From Sneathiella sedimenti (GTDB lineage Bacteria > Pseudomonadota > Alphaproteobacteria > Sneathiellales > Sneathiellaceae): DNA of 64,000 nt. The notes under the pieces were generated by a model that did no database searches, was not told the DNA's origin, and worked only from the letters and a program-made list of their open reading frames with translations. A program made the position numbers and the translations under genes. Shown here piece after piece: positions 1 to 8,275 of the stretch (the first letter of the stretch is position 1; each line of letters opens with the position of its first letter). Where the stretch lies: contig NZ_JAFLNC010000002.1 in the NCBI RefSeq assembly GCF_017313765.1, forward strand, positions 310,001 through 374,000, written 5' to 3'.

Positions 1-491
1 GAGTCGTCGGCGCAGTTGCCGACCTTGATGTCTATATCGAGCAACCTTGCCTGACTTATGAGGAATCGGTGTCGATCCGCCGGCGCACGGGGCTTCCCTT
101 CGTGCTGGATGAGGTCATTGACGGCCCGGGCATTCTGGTGCGCGGGATTGCCGAGGATGCGATGGATGTCATCAATCTCAAGATTTCAAAAGTAGGCGGG
201 CTGACGCGAGCGCGGCTAATGCGGGACCTTTGCGTTGCGTCCGGCATCCCCATGACGATTGAGGATACATGGGGCGGCGACATTACGACCGCGGCTATTG
301 CCCATCTTGCACGGTCAACACCAGAGGAGTTCTGCTTCTCCGCTACTGACTTCAACTCGTATGGGACTGTGACAATCGCGGAAGGAGCGCCCAAGCGCGT
401 CAATGGCCGGATGACGGCGTCCGATGCGCCGGGTCTCGGGGTTGCTCCCGATTTCGATGTATTGGGAGAGCTAGTTCTTGACATTTCCTGA
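1..491 (+). CDS. Mandelate racemase/muconate lactonizing enzyme family protein, C-terminal part (5' end outside window)
   Basis: The reading frame is open from the window edge (frame starting at base 3) to the stop at 489-491, so only about the last 160 residues are present. Enolase-superfamily barrel motifs are visible: an IEQPC metal-ligand strand, VLDEVI (second/third acidic ligand), [10 protein letters not shown] with the catalytic KxK-type strand region, and an IEDTWGGD strand near the end. The spacing and the [13 protein letters not shown] signature resemble cis-3-hydroxy-L-proline dehydratases and related acid-sugar dehydratases, but the N-terminal specificity cap is missing. I infer a cytosolic dehydratase or racemase; the substrate is not assignable. 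It lies 94 bases before an alpha/beta hydrolase on the same strand. Confidence 0.85.
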   Translation, partial: VVGAVADLDVYIEQPCLTYEESVSIRRRTGLPFVLDEVIDGPGILVRGIAEDAMDVINLKISKVGGLTRARLMRDLCVASGIPMTIEDTWGGDITTAAIAHLARSTPEEFCFSATDFNSYGTVTIAEGAPKRVNGRMTASDAPGLGVAPDFDVLGELVLDIS

Positions 492-585
492 CGGGAACCC
501 CTTGCAGAGTTCCGCGATAACCGCGTAGAAGTGACGTTATAACCAAGCAGTCGAAGACGCAGACTCAACAGAAAGAAGAGAAGAA

Positions 586-1479
586 ATGTCGAAAATTTCC
601 GCGAATGGGATTGAGATTGAATATGAAACTTGGGGGAATGCCTCGGCAGATCCTATCGTTCTTGTCGGCGGGGTTGGTGTACAGCTCACCTCCTGGAATG
701 AAAGCTTCGTAAGCGCGCTTGTCGATGCGGGATTTTTTGTCATTGCCTATGATAATCGCGATGTCGGCTTGTCTACCAAGTTTTCTGATTGGGGACCGGC
801 GGATATTCCTGCGGCCTTCGCTCAGGCTCGGGCCAAGGAGAAGGTCTCCGCTCCCTACATGTTGGAGGATATGGCCGATGATGCCGCAGAGCTGATTAAG
901 GCGCTCGGGATTGAGAAGGCCCATATCCTCGGAAGTTCCAACGGTGGTGCCATCGCACAGACGCTTGCCTATCGGCGACCGGACTGTGTGAAAACCCTGA
1001 TCTCTGTCATGGCGACGTCCGGACGGCGTGGATTGCCGCGTCCTACAGAAGCCGCCGCCAACTGGCTGAGCCAGCCACGTAACCCCGCCGGAACGCGAGA
1101 AGGGGCAATGGACGAAGCCATCGACACTGCAAAAACAATCGGTAGTCCGGCTTTTCCTGTCGACGATAAGATATTGCGGGAACGTGCCGCGGGCCTTTTT
1201 GATCGCTCCTTTTATCCGGAAGGGCACGGCCGCCATCTTCTCGCGAGCCTGGCCTCGGGCGATAGCCGCGTTGCGCATTTATCCGAGATTGCGGCGCCAA
1301 CCCTTGTCATTCATGGGCGGGAAGACCCGCTCGTCCCGCTTGGCTGCGCGGAAGATGTGAAAAACTCCATCCCCGGCACCGAGATGATCGTGATAGACGG
1401 CATGGGCCACGACATTCCCGATGAAGCTGTACCAATCATGGTTGAGGCGATCGTGAAAAACGCGAAGCGGGCCAGCTAG
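586..1479 (+). CDS. Alpha/beta-fold hydrolase
   Basis: This 297-residue protein has the full alpha/beta-hydrolase layout. The nucleophile elbow is GSSNG (Ser118), the probable acid is in IHGREDPLVP, and the histidine is in MDGMGHD-like sequence near residue 278 (IDGMGHDIPDE). The N-terminal strand VLVGGVGVQLTSW gives the oxyanion-hole region and the YDNRDVGLST motif is typical of a common soluble esterase/epoxide-hydrolase-like group. No signal peptide is seen, so it is probably cytosolic. The start is preceded by a purine-rich GAAGAGAAG stretch. Substrate is unknown. A perfect 10-base-pair hairpin follows 11 bases after the stop, suggesting that transcription or mRNA decay is controlled there. 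Confidence 0.85.
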   Translation: MSKISANGIEIEYETWGNASADPIVLVGGVGVQLTSWNESFVSALVDAGFFVIAYDNRDVGLSTKFSDWGPADIPAAFAQARAKEKVSAPYMLEDMADDAAELIKALGIEKAHILGSSNGGAIAQTLAYRRPDCVKTLISVMATSGRRGLPRPTEAAANWLSQPRNPAGTREGAMDEAIDTAKTIGSPAFPVDDKILRERAAGLFDRSFYPEGHGRHLLASLASGDSRVAHLSEIAAPTLVIHGREDPLVPLGCAEDVKNSIPGTEMIVIDGMGHDIPDEAVPIMVEAIVKNAKRAS

Positions 1480-1490
1480 TGGCAAGTCCT

Positions 1491-1519
1491 CCGGCGGATA
1501 GCGCGTATTTATCCGCCGG
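1491..1519 (+). terminator. Strong hairpin after the alpha/beta hydrolase gene, no U-tract
   Basis: CCGGCGGATA at 1491-1500 is perfectly complementary to TATCCGCCGG at 1510-1519, leaving a 9-base loop. The stem is GC-rich and sits just past the stop codon at 1479. No run of T follows, so it is not a classical intrinsic terminator; it could be a 3'-end-protecting stem, a pause site or a protein site. Confidence 0.5.
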
Positions 1520-1595
1520 GCGCACTGTTGATGTGACAAGCCCGCTTGATTGACGTAAAATCCTCACGAACAGAGACATGAACGGGGAGGAAATT

Positions 1596-3332
1596 ATGTC
1601 AACTGTGCAGGATAAGCACGCCGAAACGGCGCTGCAGGAGCCGTTTCAATCGGTTATCGCGCCGGTCCATAACCGCTCCTATGTCGCCGGGGAAAGATCG
1701 ACTGCGCTCCGTCGCCAGACAATCCCTGACTTGCTGAAAGAGACGGTAGGGAAATTTGGATCGCGTGATGCGCTGATCTTCCCCAAGCAGGAAATGATCC
1801 TGACCTATGCAGAGTTCGATCGAAAAGTGGACAGGCTGGCGGCCGGCCTGCTCGCGTTGGGCCTGGAAAAAGGGGATCGAATAGGAATTTGGTCTCCGAA
1901 CAATATTGAATGGATATTAACTCAATATGCGACCGCCCGGATCGGCCTGATCCTGGTCAATATCAATCCGGCCTACCGTCTCACGGAACTGGAATACGCG
2001 CTCAACAAGTCCGGCTGCAAGGCACTTGTCGCGGCGGACAAGTTCAAGACGTCGGATTACCTGAAGATGATCCGGACGCTGGCGCCGGAGCTGGAGAAAT
2101 CCGAACCCGGACGGTTGAATTCCGCAAAACTGCCCGCCCTGAAAACCGTTATTGGTATTCATGAAAATCCTGGCGCCGGCATCTTTGCATTTTCGGATAT
2201 TTCCGAGATGGGAAATTTGTCGGATCGGGAGCGGTTGGATGACATCACCGCGTCGCTGTCACCGGATGACCCTATCAATATCCAGTTTACCTCGGGAACG
2301 ACCGGGGCCCCCAAAGGAGCGACCCTAACTCATTATAATATTGTCAATAATGCCGCCCATGTCGTTGGCCGCATGAATTTTACCGAGAAGGACAGGCTCT
2401 GTATCCCCGTGCCACTGTATCATTGTTTTGGGATGGTGATGGGGTCCCTAGGCTGCGTCAGTTCCGGGGCGGCAATGGTCTTTCCTGGAGAGGCGTTTGA
2501 TCCGGAAGAAACATTGCGGGCGATTTCGCATGCGCACTGCACCGCGCTTTATGGGGTCCCGACAATGTTTGTTGCCATGGTTGGTCATCCACTGATTGCT
2601 GAGCTTGATCTTTCCAGTTTGCGCACCGGGGTCATGGCGGGCGCGCCCTGCCCAATTGAGGTGATGAAAAAGGTCATAGATCATATGCATATGTCGGAGG
2701 TGACGATTTGCTATGGGATGACGGAAACCTCTCCCGTTTCCTTCCAGAGCAATGTGGATGATCCACTTGAGAAGCGAGTCTCCACCGTGGGCCGTATTCA
2801 TCCGCATGTCGAGGTTCGAATTGTCGATGAAAATGGCATGGATGTGCCCGTCGGCACGCGGGGGGAGCTGTGGACGCGCGGCTATTCCGTCATGCAGGGC
2901 TATTGGGATGATGAGGAGAAAACCCGAGAGGCGATTGTCGACGATGGGTGGATGCGGACCGGTGATCTCGCCGTTCTTGACGACGAAGGATATTGCCAGA
3001 TTGTCGGCCGTCTGAAGGACATGATCATCCGGGGCGGCGAGAATATCTATCCGCGGGAGATTGAAGAATTCCTCTTTACTCATCCTGATATTCAGGAAGT
3101 GCAGGTCTTCGGTGTCCCGGATGAAAAGTTTGGAGAGGAGGTCTGTGCCTGGATCGTTGCCCGCGATGGGGCAACGTTGGATGCGGACGGGGTGAAGGCC
3201 TATTGCAAGGATCAGATCGCCCATTACAAGGTGCCGCGGCATGTGCGGTTCGTCTCTGAACTTCCGATGACGGTCACCGGAAAGCCGCAGAAATTTATTA
3301 TGCGCGACGAAATGATGGCTATACTAAATTAG
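1596..3332 (+). CDS. Fatty-acyl-CoA synthetase (AMP-forming)
   Basis: A 578-residue ANL-superfamily ligase that activates a carboxylic acid to its CoA thioester with ATP. The AMP-binding P-loop reads [13 protein letters not shown] (about residue 230), the adenine motif is [10 protein letters not shown], the hinge region is [13 protein letters not shown], and the C-terminal catalytic lysine is in TVTGKPQK. The length and motifs match medium/long-chain fatty-acyl-CoA synthases of the FadD/AcsA-like type. I chose the ATG at 1596 rather than the in-frame ATG at 1578 because GGGAGG (1583-1588) lies at the right distance from it. The acid substrate cannot be read from the sequence. No partner gene is closely linked. 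Confidence 0.9.
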   Translation: MSTVQDKHAETALQEPFQSVIAPVHNRSYVAGERSTALRRQTIPDLLKETVGKFGSRDALIFPKQEMILTYAEFDRKVDRLAAGLLALGLEKGDRIGIWSPNNIEWILTQYATARIGLILVNINPAYRLTELEYALNKSGCKALVAADKFKTSDYLKMIRTLAPELEKSEPGRLNSAKLPALKTVIGIHENPGAGIFAFSDISEMGNLSDRERLDDITASLSPDDPINIQFTSGTTGAPKGATLTHYNIVNNAAHVVGRMNFTEKDRLCIPVPLYHCFGMVMGSLGCVSSGAAMVFPGEAFDPEETLRAISHAHCTALYGVPTMFVAMVGHPLIAELDLSSLRTGVMAGAPCPIEVMKKVIDHMHMSEVTICYGMTETSPVSFQSNVDDPLEKRVSTVGRIHPHVEVRIVDENGMDVPVGTRGELWTRGYSVMQGYWDDEEKTREAIVDDGWMRTGDLAVLDDEGYCQIVGRLKDMIIRGGENIYPREIEEFLFTHPDIQEVQVFGVPDEKFGEEVCAWIVARDGATLDADGVKAYCKDQIAHYKVPRHVRFVSELPMTVTGKPQKFIMRDEMMAILN

Positions 3333-3337
3333 GATTT

Positions 3338-3392
3338 TTAACCGGTTAATTTGTATAAATTGGTATATTATTCTGGGTTAGAAAAACTAACC
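3338..3392. repeat. Two inverted repeats between convergent genes
   Basis: An AT-rich 93-base gap separates the converging acyl-CoA synthetase and saccharopine dehydrogenase genes. It holds a perfect 12-base palindrome TTAACCGGTTAA (3338-3349) and a hairpin GGTTAG/CTAACC (3376-3381 and 3387-3392, five-A loop). Either could act as a weak bidirectional 3' end signal; neither has a clear U-tract. Confidence 0.35.
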
Positions 3393-3425
3393 AATATATT
3401 GTTATTAAAGAATTAAATATAAAAA

Positions 3426-4502
3426 CTAGTCCAGTTCTGATATTTTTTTCTTAAATATATCCTGGGCTCTGCCCCATACCCCGCGCTCTATATTAGAGAG
3501 TGCACGAAGAGACGGGAGAAGTTGTGCGGCATAATCCTCGCTGCTCTCCACCGGGAGCATGGAGGGGAGATTATCGATCGCCATCACATCGAGGGGAGGA
3601 TTCCCGTCACCTGCCCGGATGACCGGATCATCAAAAGAGGTGGCATGATCATAGATCGGGATAGGATTATAGGGACTGCCGGGATCGCAGGATATGTCGG
3701 CAATGACCGAAAGCCGCCGCGGTGATTCCAGGGCCGACTTGGGCACGAAAACCGGCACGCCTTCATTTGCAAGGATACAGTTCACAAATATATCATGCGC
3801 GAGTATTTCCGGGAATGGCCCGCCATGGGCTGTTTCCGCCATATCCCATTTCGTCACCTTGAGGCCGAGTGCTTCAAGACAGTTGCTCGCGCCGGTGCCG
3901 ACACGACCAAGAGCGCCGATCACGATTGCGTCGGGTTTTGAACGACCTGTCTCAAGCGCCTGCGCAAGATTCTCTTTCAGACTGTTGATCAGTTTATCAC
4001 GCCCTGGATAGACATCTACCTTGTGTGGACCCGGCCCCTTGCCGAGTTGTTCCGCCGTCCAGACCATCAGGGCAATAGCGGCGCCTGCAAATCCCGCCCA
4101 ATAGCCGAAGGCGGCGACCCGACGGCCCGTCTCGTCCGTCAGATATTCCAGATCATAGAGTGTGCCGCCTCCCGCCTTGAACCGACTGAGCAGGGCAGGT
4201 CCGTCCGCCTGTCCCTTGAAGGCATGACCGAACATGATATGACGATGCGGAAGCGGCGAGGTTCCCACGGGGAGTTCCTTGAGGCCGAAGATGATGGCAT
4301 CTGCAGGGGCCTTGGGCCAACTTCCTTCTGCTGCTATCTCGCAGCCGGTAGCCCGATAGGCGGCGATAGGGAGGGCACGGCTGCTGCTTTCTTCGACCGT
4401 TACCCGAAATCCGTCGGCCATAAGCGACTGGACGCCTTCAGGTGTGATCCCGACTCGTTGCTCATTTCCGCGTTGTTCCGCGCGCACCCATAGGTGAGTC
4501 AT
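3426..4502 (-). CDS. Saccharopine dehydrogenase (NAD+, L-lysine-forming type)
   Basis: The 358-residue product matches the LYS1-like family, which interconverts lysine plus 2-oxoglutarate with saccharopine. It begins THLWVRAEQRGNEQRVGITPEG, a signature of this family and of alanine dehydrogenase relatives, and carries IIFGLKELP, HRHIMFGHAFKGQ and a Rossmann region VIGALGRVGTGA. A longer in-frame ATG at 4604 lies inside the upstream gene; the ATG at 4502 begins exactly at the conserved N-terminus, so I use it. It lies 14 bases downstream of an ALDH7-like aldehyde dehydrogenase, so the pair probably works in lysine catabolism. Bacteria normally make lysine by the diaminopimelate route, so reverse (lysine-consuming) use is more likely. 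No glutamate-forming saccharopine dehydrogenase is in the window. Confidence 0.85.
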   Translation of the reverse strand: MTHLWVRAEQRGNEQRVGITPEGVQSLMADGFRVTVEESSSRALPIAAYRATGCEIAAEGSWPKAPADAIIFGLKELPVGTSPLPHRHIMFGHAFKGQADGPALLSRFKAGGGTLYDLEYLTDETGRRVAAFGYWAGFAGAAIALMVWTAEQLGKGPGPHKVDVYPGRDKLINSLKENLAQALETGRSKPDAIVIGALGRVGTGASNCLEALGLKVTKWDMAETAHGGPFPEILAHDIFVNCILANEGVPVFVPKSALESPRRLSVIADISCDPGSPYNPIPIYDHATSFDDPVIRAGDGNPPLDVMAIDNLPSMLPVESSEDYAAQLLPSLRALSNIERGVWGRAQDIFKKKISELD

Positions 4503-4516
4503 ATATCTGCTCTTGT

Positions 4517-6025
4517 CTAAATATCGAAAGAGACACCCTGGGCGAGGGGGAGTTCCTTGGAATAGTTGATGGTGTTGGTCGCGCGGCGCATATAGCCCTT
4601 CCACGCGTCCGATCCACTCTCGCGGCCGCCACCGGTTTCCTTCTCGCCACCGAAGGCACCGCCGATTTCTGCACCTGAAGTTGCGATGTTGACATTGGCG
4701 ATGCCGCAGTCAGATCCGGCGGCGCTCAGGAACAGTTCTGCCTCCTGCATATCCAGGGTGAAGATGCAGGACGACAGACCAGCCCCCACCTCGTTATGCC
4801 AGTGAATTGCATCTTCCAGCCAGTCATATTTAACGACATAAAGAATGGGCGCAAAAGTCTCCTGCAGGACAATGCCCTCATGCTTTGGCATTTCCACCAG
4901 AGCCGGCCGGGCATAATAGGCGTTGGGATGCCCGTTCTCCACCCGTTCGCCGCCTGTAACCTCACCCCCGGCGTTCGTTGCGGCAGCAAGGGCCTTTTGC
5001 ATCTGGTCAAAGGCCTGCTTGTCGATCAGGGGCCCGACAAGTGACTCGGTCGTCAGTGGGTTGCCGACGGAAACTGACTGGTAGGCTTTTTGGAGACCTG
5101 GTACCACCTTGTCATAAACGGAGGAATGCACGAACAGGCGCCGTAAAGTGGTGCAACGTTGTCCCGCCGTGCCCATCGCACCAAAGGCGACGGCGCGCAA
5201 TGTCATGTCGATATCCGCGCTGGGGGTCACGATGCCGGCATTGTTTCCGCCGAGTTCCAGAATGACGCGACCAAATCTTTCGGCCACCTTGGGGCCGACA
5301 ATCCGGCCCATCCGGGTTGAGCCAGTCGCGGAAATGAGGGCAACATCGGGGCTCTCGACTAGCGCTGCGCCAATATCTCCTGCGCCGATAATAAGGGAGA
5401 GAAGTCCGTCCGGGGCATCGTCGAAACGTTTCAGCGCGCGAGCCATGATGGCCATGCAGGCAAGGGCGGTCAACGGCGCCTTTTCAGAGGGTTTCCAGAT
5501 CACCGGGTCGCCGCAGACAAGGGCGAGGGCCGTGTTCCAGGACCAGACGGCAACCGGGAAGTTAAAGGCGGAAATCACCCCAACCGGGCCCAGTGGATGC
5601 CATTGTTCCATCATCCGGTGGCCCGGGCGCTCCGTGGCGATCGTCAGGCCGTAAAGCTGCCGGGAAAGGCCGACGGCGAAATCACAGATATCTATCATCT
5701 CCTGAACTTCGCCCTCTCCCTCGGAGGGAATTTTGCCGACTTCGATCGACACGAGCCGGCCAAGATCCTGCTTTGATGTGCGCAATTCCTCGCCGAACAG
5801 CCGGACGAGTTCGCCGCGGTGCGGTGCGGGCACGGATCGCCAGATTGAAAAGGCCGCTTTTGCCTGTTTTATTTTCGCGGCGACATCTGCGGCGCTGTCG
5901 GTGGGGACGGCTGCAATTTGCTGCCCGGTCAGCGGGCTGGTGACGGCGAGATTTCCATTGGTAATGTCAGCATTGCTAACCCCTAGGCGCGCGAGTAGCT
6001 GGGTGGTTTCTTCAGCCATATGCAT
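4517..6025 (-). CDS. ALDH7-type aldehyde dehydrogenase (2-aminoadipate 6-semialdehyde / piperideine-6-carboxylate dehydrogenase)
   Basis: A 502-residue NAD(P)-dependent aldehyde dehydrogenase. The catalytic cysteine is Cys291 in GTAGQRCTTLRR and the general base is Glu257 in VILELGGNNAG. The GTAGQRCTTLRRLFVH context, PLGPVGVISAFNFPVAVWSWN and the EIGGAFGGEKETGGGRESGSDAWK C-terminal region (seen in pieces around residues 455-480) are characteristic of ALDH7/antiquitin and of bacterial L-piperidine-6-carboxylate dehydrogenases. Its neighbour is a lysine-type saccharopine dehydrogenase, which supports oxidation of 2-aminoadipate semialdehyde to 2-aminoadipate. Two closely spaced start codons (6025 and 6019) are equally possible; GAAGGAA precedes both. 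Confidence 0.9.
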   Translation of the reverse strand: MHMAEETTQLLARLGVSNADITNGNLAVTSPLTGQQIAAVPTDSAADVAAKIKQAKAAFSIWRSVPAPHRGELVRLFGEELRTSKQDLGRLVSIEVGKIPSEGEGEVQEMIDICDFAVGLSRQLYGLTIATERPGHRMMEQWHPLGPVGVISAFNFPVAVWSWNTALALVCGDPVIWKPSEKAPLTALACMAIMARALKRFDDAPDGLLSLIIGAGDIGAALVESPDVALISATGSTRMGRIVGPKVAERFGRVILELGGNNAGIVTPSADIDMTLRAVAFGAMGTAGQRCTTLRRLFVHSSVYDKVVPGLQKAYQSVSVGNPLTTESLVGPLIDKQAFDQMQKALAAATNAGGEVTGGERVENGHPNAYYARPALVEMPKHEGIVLQETFAPILYVVKYDWLEDAIHWHNEVGAGLSSCIFTLDMQEAELFLSAAGSDCGIANVNIATSGAEIGGAFGGEKETGGGRESGSDAWKGYMRRATNTINYSKELPLAQGVSFDI

Positions 6026-6159
6026 CGCATGTGTTCCTTCTTCAAAGCTGGACGTCAGGCGACCTTTGCGTCGCTTCCTGAATGTAGTTCTATCGTTTAT
6101 TGGCGAGAGATTAAAGGGCGAGAATGGCTGGCGGCAATTTTTCGGAAATTACCGATGTC

Positions 6160-7170
6160 CTAGAATGGCACGGACAAGCTGATTGCACCAAATTCGTCGC
6201 TGCTGGTTTGGCCTTTGTATTCACGCGACCGAAAGACATGGGTGAAGGCAAGGCGCGCGGACTTGACTGTAAAGGCGACACCTACTTGCGCATCGGCGAC
6301 GAGCGGTTCCTTGTCCACGCTGCGGCTGTCGGCCCATGTGTTGCCGTCCAGGAAGATATTTCTTGCAACCGCCCGCGCATCAAGGCCAGCGAAAAAATAC
6401 AGCCCGAGATCGTTCTGTTGCTCAAAAAAACCGGAGCCGGGGAGGCCGGGCTGGATACGTGGCGGCCCATAATCATTGGGCAGGTTCCAGCCGAAGCGCA
6501 TCGTGGCACCGGCGTTGGCATAGGTGTAGATATTTCCTAGAGCTCCGCCGATATGCGGCGTTGCATCAATGGAAAAGCCGTTGATTTCTGTCGACACGAG
6601 CGCTCGCCAGCTCCGTTGGTAGGTAAGGACCAGTCCGGGCTCATTTTTGAGTTGGGTATTCCAGCCTTGCGGTTCAGGGGAATGAACAATTTCATGAACG
6701 AATTTTTGGGTCTGCTCCGCGAAGGAGGCTGGGCCGACCATACCAAGCTGCAACTGGAGTTGATCGAGCTGCGTCTCGCCTGTTTCGACAACGATACCGA
6801 CCGCGCCATAGAGCCAGCCCGCATAGGGGCGTTCATCCAGGGGCGGATCCTTGTCCGAGATATCATTTGGCGTGTACATATTCTGACCGATGGCATAGCT
6901 CGACCGGATCTTGCCATTCTCCGGGAAAAAGGGAAGAAGCCGCGCGGCCTTGAGGGCCCAAACCGGGGCATAATCCGGCTCAGACATCCAGGCTAACTGA
7001 ATGCCATTCGTATAATCCCTGTCCAGCCCGAAAAACAAATCATTCTCAAGCACGAATGTAAATGTTCCGGAATCTGCTTCTTCTGCCTCGACTACGTCGT
7101 TGGCGACCGCCAGTGTGACTGGCGATGAGAGCAGGACAAGGGCAAATATGACGAGTCGGAGCGATTTCAT
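6160..7170 (-). CDS. Outer-membrane lipid A deacylase-like protein (LpxR/DUF2219 family)
   Basis: The 336-residue product has a clear N-terminal signal peptide (about 23 residues, ending LAVA/ND) and ends in Phe after alternating hydrophobic residues (AISLSVPF), as outer-membrane beta-barrels do. The first strand carries ENDLFF and DRDYTNG, the conserved Asn-Asp and Thr region that holds active-site residues in Salmonella LpxR. A conserved histidine-containing segment, KFVHEIVHSPEPQGW, follows around residue 165. Family members remove the 3'-acyloxyacyl group of lipid A; many environmental members are untested. It is monocistronic in this window, between a lysine-catabolism pair and a divergent enoyl-CoA hydratase. 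Confidence 0.8.
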   Translation of the reverse strand: MKSLRLVIFALVLLSSPVTLAVANDVVEAEEADSGTFTFVLENDLFFGLDRDYTNGIQLAWMSEPDYAPVWALKAARLLPFFPENGKIRSSYAIGQNMYTPNDISDKDPPLDERPYAGWLYGAVGIVVETGETQLDQLQLQLGMVGPASFAEQTQKFVHEIVHSPEPQGWNTQLKNEPGLVLTYQRSWRALVSTEINGFSIDATPHIGGALGNIYTYANAGATMRFGWNLPNDYGPPRIQPGLPGSGFFEQQNDLGLYFFAGLDARAVARNIFLDGNTWADSRSVDKEPLVADAQVGVAFTVKSARLAFTHVFRSREYKGQTSSDEFGAISLSVPF

Positions 7171-7374
7171 ACGCTGGTTTATCTTCAGATAATGGTTAGA
7201 ATTTGTTCATATGGCTTCGCGCTTGTATCGAAGCCCCTTCACTTTGTCACGCAAAGAGATAGTCCGTCGTTATTTTGATCGTTCTGTCGCCGATGATTGG
7301 CCTATACTCCCAAAAAAAGCGCCGCGCGGTGCATGTAATCAAAAAAATAAAGCAAGAAAACGAAAGGACAGGGA

Positions 7375-8199
7375 ATGGCTCAACTTACGATCGACCGACA
7401 GGACAACATCGGCATCATTCGATTCAGCAATCCGCCATATGGATATATGGATGGCGAGACGGAAAGTGAGCTCGATGCGGCTCTGACGGCCGTAGAAGAC
7501 GATCCAGAGATACAGGCGGTTATCATCACCGGCGCCGACAAGGATGTCTTTATCCGTCATTATGACGTCGGGGTCCTTTACCAGCGGAGCAAGGCAATGG
7601 CGGACCGCGGCCTTACCTTTGATCCCGCGCGCCCCGTGCCGGAATCCACGATCCACAAATGCTATCGGCGAATTGAAGCCATGAGAAAGCCCTTTATTGC
7701 GGCGGTTAACGGCACGGCAATGGGCGGCGGTTTCGAGCTCGCGCTTGCCTGTGATATCCGGATTGTAAAGGATGGCCCCTATGATCTGGGATTGCCCGAG
7801 GTCAACCTCGGCATTCTGCCGGGTGCGGGCGGAACCCAGCGATTAACCAGGCTTGTCGGCAGGGCCAAGGCGTTGGAGCTTATGTTGCTGGGGCAAACCC
7901 TGACCCCAAAAGGGGCTTTGGAATTTGGCCTGGCCAGTTTTTGTGTAAAGGGAGATGTAATGAAGAAAGCGCTGGAAGTTGCATCCCTTTTAACTGCCCG
8001 CTCTTCCCGCGCTGTCGGGCATATCAAGGACCTGGTTCAGGGGATTGATAACCGGTCAATAGAAGAGGGCTTCGCAAGAGAGCGGACGCTGTTTTGCGAC
8101 CTGATGGTCGATGCAAGGGGGCTGGAGGAAATGGGTAAAATGGCGACGGGGATACGCGATATTCGCGATCCGGCACTGGCGCATCTTAAAACAAATTGA
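7375..8199 (+). CDS. Enoyl-CoA hydratase/isomerase family protein
   Basis: A 274-residue crotonase. Both catalytic glutamates of the hydratase reaction are in place: Glu121 in MGGGFELALACD and Glu142 in LPEVNLGILPGAGGTQRL. The first oxyanion-hole segment is unusual: VFIRHYDVGVL (about residues 58-68) replaces the common FxAGADIxE, which hints at a specialised substrate. An AAGGACAGGGA ribosome site precedes the ATG. The acyl-CoA synthetase 76 bases downstream on the same strand suggests a small operon that activates and hydrates an unsaturated acid. Isomerase or hydrolase activity is also possible. Confidence 0.88.
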   Translation: MAQLTIDRQDNIGIIRFSNPPYGYMDGETESELDAALTAVEDDPEIQAVIITGADKDVFIRHYDVGVLYQRSKAMADRGLTFDPARPVPESTIHKCYRRIEAMRKPFIAAVNGTAMGGGFELALACDIRIVKDGPYDLGLPEVNLGILPGAGGTQRLTRLVGRAKALELMLLGQTLTPKGALEFGLASFCVKGDVMKKALEVASLLTARSSRAVGHIKDLVQGIDNRSIEEGFARERTLFCDLMVDARGLEEMGKMATGIRDIRDPALAHLKTN

Positions 8200-8275
8200 G
8201 CCGGGATGTGGCAATAAGCTAAGCTATGGCAACAGTACAATAAGAACTAAGGCAACGTCAGTATGGGAGGTGACG

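Noticed and set aside
2496-2530. TGATCC followed by 18 bases inside the acyl-CoA synthetase gene
   Set aside because: Inside coding sequence, and no TA-starting -10 follows at the right spacing, so I do not call it an ECF promoter. TGATCC occurs by chance in several genes.
3426-4502. A role in fungal-type lysine biosynthesis
   Set aside because: No other genes of the aminoadipate route are present and the neighbour is an ALDH7 dehydrogenase, which fits catabolism.
3426-4604. Longer saccharopine dehydrogenase start at 4604
   Set aside because: The extra residues are inside the ALDH7 gene and have no homology; the 4502 start begins at the conserved N-terminus.
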